From positions 1,955,001-2,019,000 of the forward strand of contig OY282373.1 in assembly GCA_958295805.1 (NCBI GenBank): DNA of 64,000 nucleotides, given 5' to 3'. This document shows, piece after piece, positions 37,751-45,471 of the stretch (the stretch's first letter is position 1; the number at the start of each line of letters is the position of its first letter). Below the pieces are notes generated by a model. The model was given only the letters and a program-made list of their open reading frames with translations, did not search any database and was not told the DNA's origin. A program made the translations under genes and the position numbers. This stretch comes from an uncultured Nitrospirales bacterium. Lineage in GTDB: Bacteria > Nitrospirota > Nitrospiria > Nitrospirales > UBA8639.

Positions 37751-38916
37751 GGAACAATTCTCTTTCGTTGTTGAACCAGCAGATATAAAAAGATCGGGCC
37801 ACCGACTAACGCCGTCACGACGCCCACGGGGATTTCCGCCGGACTCAACAGCGTCCTCGCCGCGGTATCGGCGACCATCAGGAACGTGCCCCCTGCAATC
37901 CCCGAGGCCGTCAATAACAATCGATGATCGGCTCCAAACACCAAACGAACCGCGTGGGGCACGATAAGTCCGACGAATCCTATCAGACCGCTGAAGGCAA
38001 CGACCGCTCCCGTGACCAACGCGGACGCGGCAAAGAGCACGCGCTTCACTCGTTCCACCTCGACGCCCAACGAACGCGCCGACTCTTCGCCAAGCGTGAG
38101 CAGGTTCAAGGCCGGAGCCTGTCGAATCAGGACGCACACCCCGAAAAGAAGATACACGGCCAGGATGAAGACGGTTTGAAAATCCGGACCCGTTAATGAG
38201 CCCATCAGCCACGCATACATCCCCGACGCCTTGTACGGATCAGCCAGGCTCGTCAGAAATAAGATGAGGGCTGAAAAAATCGCGTTCAGCACCACTCCGC
38301 CCAACAACAGCGTATGAATCGAAAAACTCCCGTAGGACACGGCAATGCGATAGACGATGAGCAGCGCAACCAGCGCCCCAAGGAAAGCACAAACCGGCAA
38401 AACCGATATACTGAAAACGGAAAGGCCGACGCCGAACAGAACGGCCACGGCCGCGCCGAGTGCGGCCCCGCTCGAAATGCCGATGACGTAGGGATCGGCC
38501 AAGGGGTTCCGAAGCAACGCCTGAAGCGAGGCCCCGACTGCCGCCAGACTTCCACCAACCATAAACGCCAGCAACACGCGGGGCACGCGTACCTGCCAGA
38601 GAATAACGTACTCGGGGGCTTCTTGCGCCTCCCTTGCAGAAAGCGGCCCCTGCGCCAGAATCCTTGCGACCTGAGAAAAGGGGATCGTCTCAGTCCCGAA
38701 TCCCAGACAGACCACGAAAGCTACGAGGGACAACGCTCCCAACCCGCCCGACGCGGCCATCCACTTCGTCGGCGAAAGGGTCACGACTCCTTGAGCCGGT
38801 TGATCCGTCGGTGCAAGACTGCCTTCTGCACGCGGGGCAGGAGAGAAAAAAGCTGACGTCGACGCGGTTGGCGTGGTCACCTCAATGGTTTTTCTTGAAG
38901 GAGTCAAAGAAGCCAT
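37747..38916 (-). CDS. btuC: Cobalamin ABC transporter permease (BtuC/FecCD family)
   Basis: 389 residues, about ten membrane helices. FecCD family marks: LPRVLLAF as VRVPRVLLAFMVGGSLAAVGASLQALLRNPLADPY split over helix 2-3, GISSGAALGAA, and GLIGFVGLIVPHAVR near the coupling helices. The ATG at 38916 avoids overlap with btuF; an upstream ATG at 38967 would overlap btuF by 29 bases. It is coupled to btuD by a four-base overlap. Confidence 0.9.
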   Translation of the reverse strand: MASLTPSRKTIEVTTPTASTSAFFSPAPRAEGSLAPTDQPAQGVVTLSPTKWMAASGGLGALSLVAFVVCLGFGTETIPFSQVARILAQGPLSAREAQEAPEYVILWQVRVPRVLLAFMVGGSLAAVGASLQALLRNPLADPYVIGISSGAALGAAVAVLFGVGLSVFSISVLPVCAFLGALVALLIVYRIAVSYGSFSIHTLLLGGVVLNAIFSALILFLTSLADPYKASGMYAWLMGSLTGPDFQTVFILAVYLLFGVCVLIRQAPALNLLTLGEESARSLGVEVERVKRVLFAASALVTGAVVAFSGLIGFVGLIVPHAVRLVFGADHRLLLTASGIAGGTFLMVADTAARTLLSPAEIPVGVVTALVGGPIFLYLLVQQRKRIVP

Positions 38917-38938
38917 CACCCGCGGGGACCCCAGTTCG

Positions 38939-39985
38939 TCATTTCTCCTGCCCCTTCGCAGTTTCAAGCACGTCGGGGTGAAGTATTGTCACAAGCGCCT
39001 CCAAGCCTTCGATCACTCGGGGGCCGGGCCTGTTGAGCACGTCGCTGTTTATCTGCACGAGTTGATTCCGTTTGACGGCTTCAAGAGACGTCCACCGCCG
39101 CCATTGATCCTGCTCGGCTTGAGGAATTCCCTCAAAACGACCCGTTGGGAACAGCAGAAACTCGGGGTTCCGTCGGAGAACTTCCTCGATGCTGAGGCGC
39201 GGGTACGGCGTTCCTGCACGTTCCGCGGCATTTCTTGCCCCGGCCAGTTCAATCAATTGATGGATGTAGCTCCCCGGGCCGACCGTAATGAGTGGATCAG
39301 TATTGAGCACGAATAACAGCGTGGGGCGCGGACGCCCTGCTAAGCGAGCGGACAGCCGCGTTATTTTCTTTCGAACGTTTTCACTGACCTTGAGGGATTC
39401 AGGGACTCGCCCCACCATGCGGCCCAGCACTTGAACGTGCGTCAAAATATCTTCAACGGTTCTGGGATCGAGAAGAAACGTGGGAATTTTCAGTTGCTCC
39501 AGACGGTTGAGTAAGTCGACTCTCAAAAATGACTTCGGCGCGACGATGAGTTCCGGCCGGAGCGCCACAATGGCTTCCAGATTCGGTTGGGAATACCCGA
39601 CCTTCGGTTTGTCCAACGCGGCAGGAGGGTAGTTGCAAAATTCCGTGACGCCGACGATTTCCTGATCCAGGCCGATGGCAAACAGAATTTCCGTGATGCT
39701 CGGAGCCAGCGAGACGATGCGTTTCGGTGGTTCGGCAAGGTAGAGTTTCCGGCCAAGGTCATCAACGAACGTCCGCGGAGCCACGTTGGCCATAAACGGC
39801 ATCCCCGTGAGAATTCCTTGTTGGCGGCGTTTCATGGGAGTGGACGGGTCGGAGAACCCGAACGGAGGATCACCGGCCGGAACAATCAGAAGCGCAATCG
39901 TCAGGAAAACGAGACCAACGCGAGCGCGCCGTTTCCTTTCTTTTGCACCACGATAATCCCGGACGCGCGCAACGTCCGACGACAT
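38939..39985 (-). CDS. btuF: Cobalamin-type ABC transporter periplasmic binding protein (BtuF-like)
   Basis: About 348 residues. An N-terminal basic stretch and hydrophobic helix (VGLVFLTIALLIVPAG) is followed by a class III helical-backbone binding fold (PPKRIVSLAPSITEILFAIGL; EIVGVTEFCNYP; LVQINSDVLNRPGPRVIEGL). The ATG at 39985 stands directly after a terminator-like T-run and has no good ribosome site. An in-frame ATG at 40036 would place the terminator inside the gene. A cobalamin riboswitch upstream supports B12 as ligand. Confidence 0.85.
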   Translation of the reverse strand: MSSDVARVRDYRGAKERKRRARVGLVFLTIALLIVPAGDPPFGFSDPSTPMKRRQQGILTGMPFMANVAPRTFVDDLGRKLYLAEPPKRIVSLAPSITEILFAIGLDQEIVGVTEFCNYPPAALDKPKVGYSQPNLEAIVALRPELIVAPKSFLRVDLLNRLEQLKIPTFLLDPRTVEDILTHVQVLGRMVGRVPESLKVSENVRKKITRLSARLAGRPRPTLLFVLNTDPLITVGPGSYIHQLIELAGARNAAERAGTPYPRLSIEEVLRRNPEFLLFPTGRFEGIPQAEQDQWRRWTSLEAVKRNQLVQINSDVLNRPGPRVIEGLEALVTILHPDVLETAKGQEK

Positions 39986-40017
39986 AAAAAATCCCCAAGG
40001 CCTGAATGACCCTGAGG
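39986..40017 (-). terminator. Intrinsic terminator of the btuF riboswitch
   Basis: On the minus strand CCTCAGG and CCTTGGGG pair (with two wobbles) and are followed by six T just before the btuF ATG. This is a typical expression platform that stops transcription when cobalamin is bound. Confidence 0.5.
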
Positions 40018-40134
40018 ATTGCACCCGCGTCTTCATCCTCACCCGTTCCCCAGCCCACGAGGGTTCGAAGGTCGTGAATCCCGTTCGATCATCCCCGGGA
40101 CCGCTTGGCCGAGGGGAACATCGAAACGGCATTC

Positions 40135-40325
40135 TTTGCCCGGGTCGGTCTTCTGGCTTCTGGATCCTGACCTACTTCCCGCGCCTTCCCGTCAAATACG
40201 GCATCCTTGACAGTGGCACGTGCGGGGTTCGTTTCCAGTTACAGCGGCGGGACCGCGAAGGACTTGCACCTTCTTCCCTATCCCCGGGCATCCATGGATA
40301 TGTAGAGAAGAACCGGACTCTAGGG
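40135..40325 (-). ncRNA. Cobalamin riboswitch upstream of btuF-btuC-btuD
   Basis: Minus-strand core GGGAAGAAGGTGCAAGTCC, then CCCGCCGCTGTAACTGG and the 3' element CAGGATCCAGAAGCCAGAAG. It matches the cobalamin aptamer. It fills most of the 391-base gap between the hydrolase gene end and btuF. Limits are approximate. Confidence 0.88.
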
Positions 40326-40376
40326 AACCCGAAGTCCATTTGTCAAGCAGACGGGCTTCCTGATTTTTTGGAAACG

Positions 40377-41723
40377 TTATCGCGGAACGTCAAGGGTCAA
40401 TCGGGCGGGAAACAGTCGATCCACGTCCCGACGGCGTCGCACGTCACGGAGAAGCGTTTCGATTCGCGGCGTCACGCGGCCGTGGAAACTCACGCGGCCG
40501 TTCGTCGTGACCGTCACGGATTTGGAAAAATCGATCAAGGCCTCATTCAAAAACACGGTGTATCGACGGACCCGGTCGGTTTGGACGTCGATATGATTCT
40601 CACCTCTCACCTCAACGGCCAATTTTGCGTACACCTTGTTCTTGATCAGATCATCCTGATAATCCATCAACTGCTCTGAAAACATGGCAATGCGGTCCGT
40701 CGAATCGATACGCACCCAGCCGAAGTCCGTCAAATGACTGGCGTCCCGAACCACGGTCAATCTCCGCGGATACGGATCACGGCGTTGCCGCTCAAACCAC
40801 TCCACCAGGGCCGGCAACTCCTGTCGAGGAAAGAAATGACCGCCGGCGTGTGGATGCACCCATTCGTGTTCACGATACGTAAAGGCGATCCCAAGCCGCG
40901 ATAATTCATTCGTGATCGTCCGACTCAGCCAGACGGGCATGACGCGATCCCTGGCTCCGTGAATCACGTACACCGAGGCGTGCCGAATATTTTCCAGAAA
41001 GGGAAACAGGACGTCGTCAATTCCGCCGGCCATTGGCGCCACCGCAGCAAACCGAGGCGCGTGGTGCATACCAATCATCCACGCACCGACGCCGCCGTTC
41101 GACATGCCCGTCAAGTAAATTCGGTTCGGATCAACGCGATAGTGCGCACGGACGGCTTGAATGGTGTTGAGCACTAACTCTTCACCGAACCGCGTCCACC
41201 ACGTCCCCATCCTGATCGTAGGACAGGCAAGAAGAAAGGACTCCCCCAACCGCGCAACCCATCGCTCCAGATAGGAATCGCCCGTAAACCCGGCCCCGTG
41301 CAAACAGATCACCAACGGCAACGCCACCGCGGGATCATAAGACGGCGGCACAAACAGGCCATACGAAAAGGTTCGTCCGCGAACCCGAATCGGCCGCTTC
41401 GGAAGCCTGCCCACCGGAGCCTCATCATAGGTGCGACTTTGTTTGAGCAGGCGGCTCACGTGCTCCAGCGTGGCATCAGGATGCGCCAGAATTGTCTGCA
41501 AGACCGACTCAGCCCGTAGACGATCCTCAACCGCGAGATAGTGCACGACAAGGGTTGCCAAGGATTGGCCTGATGTCCGGAGCAAAACGGTTGCAGCACC
41601 GGATTGCGTGGGCCGTTCCCACGCACCGGCACCTGCCTCCAGATTCCCGACGGCCGGCAGTCCGACAAAAATCAGCACAATCACCAGAGCACGGCGCACG
41701 AGATTCCCATCATTCACCATCAC
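40377..41723 (-). CDS. Exported alpha/beta hydrolase (poly-hydroxybutyrate depolymerase/esterase-like)
   Basis: 448 residues. An N-terminal signal-like helix (ALVIVLIFVGLPAVG), a helical spacer, then an alpha/beta hydrolase core: oxyanion strand PLVICLHGAGFTGDSY, nucleophile elbow GMSNGG, acid in VIHGARDRVMP and His in HPHAGGHFF. The C-terminal 150 residues form an extra domain. Substrate unknown; related proteins cleave esters of polymers or feruloyl groups. The start overlaps the end of recQ by 14 bases. Confidence 0.75.
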   Translation of the reverse strand: MMVNDGNLVRRALVIVLIFVGLPAVGNLEAGAGAWERPTQSGAATVLLRTSGQSLATLVVHYLAVEDRLRAESVLQTILAHPDATLEHVSRLLKQSRTYDEAPVGRLPKRPIRVRGRTFSYGLFVPPSYDPAVALPLVICLHGAGFTGDSYLERWVARLGESFLLACPTIRMGTWWTRFGEELVLNTIQAVRAHYRVDPNRIYLTGMSNGGVGAWMIGMHHAPRFAAVAPMAGGIDDVLFPFLENIRHASVYVIHGARDRVMPVWLSRTITNELSRLGIAFTYREHEWVHPHAGGHFFPRQELPALVEWFERQRRDPYPRRLTVVRDASHLTDFGWVRIDSTDRIAMFSEQLMDYQDDLIKNKVYAKLAVEVRGENHIDVQTDRVRRYTVFLNEALIDFSKSVTVTTNGRVSFHGRVTPRIETLLRDVRRRRDVDRLFPARLTLDVPR

Positions 41724-43581
41724 GCTCCCCCGACGGATGTTCCCTCACGACCCGTAAAAAAATACTGCCGTATTTCCTTAATTTATGTTCGCCGACGCCC
41801 GGGATTTGCGCAAGGTCTTCCAGCGTTCGTGGCTTGACTCGGGCCAACTCACGCAAGGTGGCGTCGTGAAACACGACGTAGGGGGGCACGCCCTGCTCCC
41901 GTGCCAGAGTCGTACGCGCCTCACGTAACGCTTGCCACAGGGGTTCGTCGTTCGGCGAGACCGGCACAACGGGACTCCTTACAACGGGACTCTTTTCTTT
42001 TTTCACCGTCACGGGACGCCGCAATTTACGCAGGGTCAGCCCCCGCTCGCCACGCAGCACCGGATGTGCCTGCTCCGTCAGGCGCAGGGCGTCGAAACGC
42101 TCGGCGTCCACCCAAAGACAGCCTTGAGCAATCAGTTGACGGAAAATGGAGCGCCACTCGGCGGCAACGTACTCCGCGCCGCTGCCGAACACCTGGAGTC
42201 GATCGTGGCGGTAATTTCGGACGCGCGCGTTATTCTTGCCGATGAGCACGTCAACCAGATAGTTCACGCCGAAACGCTCGCCGGTGCGGGAAACGCAAGA
42301 GAGGGCCTTTCGCGCGGCCTCAGCACCTTCCCACGTTTGCGGCGGGTCCAGGCAGTTGTCGCAATTGCCGCAGTCTTCCCCAGGCTCCTCACCAAAGTAG
42401 GCACGGACGGCGCGTCGGCGACAGGTGGCCAGTTCACACAGCCCCACCATTGCTTCCAGTTTCTGATGCTCCACTCGCTTGTACGCCTCGTCGGCTTCGG
42501 ACTCGGACAGCCATTGCCGGAAGATGATGATTTCCCTCAGACCGTAATTCATCCACGCGCTAGCCGGTAGGCCATCCCTGCCCGCACGACCCGTTTCCTG
42601 GTAGTAAGCCTCAATGCTTTTCGGCAGACTGAGGTGGACGACGAAGCGCACGTCGGGCTTGTCGATACCCATGCCGAACGCGACCGTGGCAACGATCACC
42701 ACGCCCTCCTCACGCAGGAACCGCTCCTGGTGTCGGCGGCGCGCGTGGTCCGAAAGGCCCGCGTGATAGGGCAGCGCGTCGCGTCCACGGGCACGCAGCC
42801 ACTCGGCGATCTCATCCACTTTCTTGCGCGTCAGGCAGTAGACGATGCCGGAATCGGCGGGGTGCTCGCTTTGGAGAAACCGCCACATGCGCTCACGCCC
42901 GTTATCGTCGTCGGAGATGGCGTACCTGACGTTGAGACGATCACAACTGTGGCTGTAGACGTTGGCCTCTTCCAGCTGCAATTGGGCAATGATTTCACGG
43001 CGCGTCGCGGCGTCGGCGGTGGCCGTCAGGGCAATGCGCGGCACGGCGGGATACCGCTCGTGCAACACCGACAATTGCAAATATTCCTCTCGGAAGTCGT
43101 GCCCCCAGCGCGACACGCAATGGGCTTCGTCAATGGCAAACAAGGCGATGGTTTGCCTGTCCAGCCACGCCAGAGTACGATCCTGCACCAGACGCTCCGG
43201 CGCGACGTAGAGCAGATCCAACCGCCCGCCGCTGACCGCTGCCTCCACTGCCCGTACTTCCTCCAGGCCCAAAGTGGAGTTCAGGCAAGCGGCACGCACC
43301 CCACACTGGCGCAACGCGTCCACTTGATCCTTCATCAACGCAATCAACGGCGACACCACGACGCCCACCCCTTCCCGCATCATGGCCGGCACTTGATAGC
43401 ACAACGATTTCCCCCCGCCGGTCGGCATCAGGACCAGGGCATCTCTGCCGGCCAGCAGATCCGCTATCATGTCCTCCTGTCGCAAGCGAAAAGAAGCATG
43501 TCCGAAGACGCTCTGAAGAATACGAAGCGCAGCGTCGGTGGATTGGCCGTGTTCCATTGCCTGTTTTTCCTGATTCCCCAT
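41710..43581 (-). CDS. recQ: ATP-dependent DNA helicase RecQ
   Basis: About 623 residues. SF2 helicase motifs: MPTGGGKSLCYQVPA (I), DEAHCVSRWGHDFREEY (II), SATAD-type ALTATAD (III), and GRAGRDG (VI). The RecQ zinc module shows CRRRAVRAYFGEEPGEDCGNCDNC in pieces, then a winged helix and a C-terminal HRDC domain (LAREQGVPPYVVFHDATLRELA). It unwinds DNA in recombination and repair. Starts at 43557 or 43620 are also possible. Confidence 0.95.
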   Translation of the reverse strand: MGNQEKQAMEHGQSTDAALRILQSVFGHASFRLRQEDMIADLLAGRDALVLMPTGGGKSLCYQVPAMMREGVGVVVSPLIALMKDQVDALRQCGVRAACLNSTLGLEEVRAVEAAVSGGRLDLLYVAPERLVQDRTLAWLDRQTIALFAIDEAHCVSRWGHDFREEYLQLSVLHERYPAVPRIALTATADAATRREIIAQLQLEEANVYSHSCDRLNVRYAISDDDNGRERMWRFLQSEHPADSGIVYCLTRKKVDEIAEWLRARGRDALPYHAGLSDHARRRHQERFLREEGVVIVATVAFGMGIDKPDVRFVVHLSLPKSIEAYYQETGRAGRDGLPASAWMNYGLREIIIFRQWLSESEADEAYKRVEHQKLEAMVGLCELATCRRRAVRAYFGEEPGEDCGNCDNCLDPPQTWEGAEAARKALSCVSRTGERFGVNYLVDVLIGKNNARVRNYRHDRLQVFGSGAEYVAAEWRSIFRQLIAQGCLWVDAERFDALRLTEQAHPVLRGERGLTLRKLRRPVTVKKEKSPVVRSPVVPVSPNDEPLWQALREARTTLAREQGVPPYVVFHDATLRELARVKPRTLEDLAQIPGVGEHKLRKYGSIFLRVVREHPSGERDGE

Positions 43582-43667
43582 GACACACCGATGACGTGGA
43601 CGACGATCAAGCCGCGACACCGTCGTAGTATACAGGCCAGCACGGCATCAGGTCACGCATCATACAC

Positions 43668-43691
43668 GGGTTCAGTGGAACCTTTGAACCC
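43668..43691. repeat. 7-bp palindrome between recQ and the ATPase gene
   Basis: GGGTTCA, ten-base loop, TGAACCC in the divergent intergenic region. It could be an operator or RNA stem for either gene. Confidence 0.3.
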
Positions 43692-43758
43692 ACGCACCTG
43701 CTTGACCACTCCACCATCAATAGCGTCTAATTTCATCCATTGACAAAAACGACGCAGG

Positions 43759-44835
43759 ATGGCCGTACAGGAGAGAGTGGAAACGGTGCTCAAGAAAATA
43801 CGAATACGGAATTTTCGCAAATTGAACGGTCTTAAGATTGATCGGATGGACCAGGTAAACCTGTTTACCGGCCGCAACAATTCAGGCAAGACGACGCTCC
43901 TGGAAGCACTGTTTTTGTTGGTTGGCGCCGGAAACGCCGGAATGACGTTGAGTATTAACGCATTTCGTGGAATCGACTCGGTAGGTGGAACGCCGGCGGC
44001 AATTCGGGAAGCATTCTGGAAACCTATGTTCTCCGAACTTGAAATGAGCGAAGTCATCCAAGTAGAGGCAGAGGAGACGTTACTCGGCCAGTTGACGCTA
44101 AGCATCATGCTGGAGCAGCCGGGTGTGATTGAACTCCCGATTGGGAAACCAGCCGGAACGGCGGCGGAATTCTTGAAGGAAAGTCCGCTGCTGTTTTCGT
44201 TCGACAGCAAACAGACCGGACACGTTGAATGCCGCATGCGCGTACAGGGAACCGGTATTCAGATCGAACATCCTGCTGCCAGCGTCCCACTTCAAGCCGT
44301 GTTTCTTTCATCTCGACTAGGAAATCTCCAAGAAGACGCGATGCGCTTGGGACAACTTCGGAAACGCAAGCAGGCGACGATCATTGTGGACGCACTCAAA
44401 ATCGTCGAACCCAGACTGCAAAGCGTTGAGGATAATTCCGCGAGTGGAACGCCGCTGATTTGGGGCGACGTCGGGTTGCCCGAACTCATACCCCTTCCCG
44501 TCATGGGCGAAGGCATGACGCGCGTCGCCAGATTGATTCTGGCACTCTCCGCGGCTCAAGGCGGCCTTGTGCTGGTTGACGAGATCGAAAACGGATTGCA
44601 CCACACGATCTTGGCCAAAGTCTGGCAGGCGATCAACGCAGCAGCAAAGAACTTTAACACGCAGGTCATTGCAACCACGCATAGCTTTGAATGTATGGAG
44701 GCCGCCTATCAGTCCCTCGGGAAAGATGGTTTTTGTCTCCATCGGCTCGAAGCCGAGAACGGCAAAAGCCGCTGCGTGACGTACGAACCGGATCAGATCG
44801 AGGCCGTAATTCGTCACAGGCTGGAAGTTCGCTGA
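43759..44835 (+). CDS. OLD-like (AAA-15 type) ATPase, first gene of a putative defence pair
   Basis: 358 residues. The sequence is of the ABC/SMC-like ATPase kind found in OLD-family proteins: IRIRNFRKLNGLKIDRM, Walker A GRNNSGKTTLLEA at about 38-46, signature-like GEGMTRVARLILAL, Walker B GLVLVDEIENGLHH, and the switch ATTHSFECMEAA. No nuclease domain is fused to it; the next gene supplies a TOPRIM-like protein two bases later. A GTG at 43786 with GGAGAG upstream is an alternative start. Confidence 0.82.
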   Translation: MAVQERVETVLKKIRIRNFRKLNGLKIDRMDQVNLFTGRNNSGKTTLLEALFLLVGAGNAGMTLSINAFRGIDSVGGTPAAIREAFWKPMFSELEMSEVIQVEAEETLLGQLTLSIMLEQPGVIELPIGKPAGTAAEFLKESPLLFSFDSKQTGHVECRMRVQGTGIQIEHPAASVPLQAVFLSSRLGNLQEDAMRLGQLRKRKQATIIVDALKIVEPRLQSVEDNSASGTPLIWGDVGLPELIPLPVMGEGMTRVARLILALSAAQGGLVLVDEIENGLHHTILAKVWQAINAAAKNFNTQVIATTHSFECMEAAYQSLGKDGFCLHRLEAENGKSRCVTYEPDQIEAVIRHRLEVR

Positions 44836-44837
44836 CC

Positions 44838-45446
44838 ATGCCCCAACCGAATACGATTGAGGAGAAAACACAACTTTTGGTTGAGGGAAACGATCAGCGA
44901 AATTTTTTCGAGGCGTTTATCAAACACCTCAATCGTCAGGACGTCCAAATTCAAAATTTCGGCGGGATCAATGAACTACGCGGATTTTTGCGTGGATTTA
45001 TCAAGGTTCCCGATTTCCATTCGGTTGAGAGTATAGGAATTGTCCGCGACGCGGAAACCAATGCCGACAGTGCGTTTCAAAGCGTCGTGACGGCAGTAAG
45101 GGCGGTGAGGTTACCGATTCATGGACGCGCTGCGCAAAAGAAAACGGACTGCCCGCGTGTGAGCGTACTCATCCTTCCCGATGGTAGGAGTCCGGGAATG
45201 CTGGAAACGCTGCTGAATCGGTCATTTGCAGACGATTCAGTGAATGGGTGCATCGATGTGTTTTTTCAGTGTGTCAATGACCTACCCAGCAGGCAGATTC
45301 AAAGACCCGAAAAGGCCCGAACACATGCCTATCTCTCGACGCGGCCCGAACCCCAATTTTCAGTAGGCGTGGCAGCGAAAAATAATTACTGGGATTTGGA
45401 CCACAAGGAGTTCGAACCCATCCGTTCTTTCCTAGCAGGGCTATAG
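44838..45446 (+). CDS. DUF3226 (TOPRIM-like) protein, second gene of the putative defence pair
   Basis: 202 residues. Typical DUF3226 course: QLLVEGNDQRNFFEAFI with the conserved Glu of a TOPRIM-like fold, GIVRDAETNADSAFQSV with the acidic residues after strand 3, and VLILPDGRSPGMLETLL. Related proteins are coupled to ABC-type ATPases. It follows the ATPase gene by two bases, so the two are translated together. Nuclease activity is inferred from the fold and not shown. Confidence 0.75.
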   Translation: MPQPNTIEEKTQLLVEGNDQRNFFEAFIKHLNRQDVQIQNFGGINELRGFLRGFIKVPDFHSVESIGIVRDAETNADSAFQSVVTAVRAVRLPIHGRAAQKKTDCPRVSVLILPDGRSPGMLETLLNRSFADDSVNGCIDVFFQCVNDLPSRQIQRPEKARTHAYLSTRPEPQFSVGVAAKNNYWDLDHKEFEPIRSFLAGL

Positions 45447-45471
45447 GACTCTCGGCTTATAGCTGGTTCCC

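Noticed and set aside
43668-43740. tRNA-like stretch near the GGGTTCA palindrome
   Set aside because: It has a T-arm-like stem and a D-arm-like string, but no acceptor stem or anticodon arm can be folded.
42634-43743. Long plus-strand open frame (369 codons) opposite recQ
   Set aside because: It is antisense to a clear RecQ gene whose motifs fix the strand; the frame is His/Gln/Arg-rich with no family features.
43653-44237. Minus-strand open frame opposite the OLD-like ATPase
   Set aside because: The plus-strand ATPase has complete motifs; the reverse frame is Ser/Asn-rich with no features.
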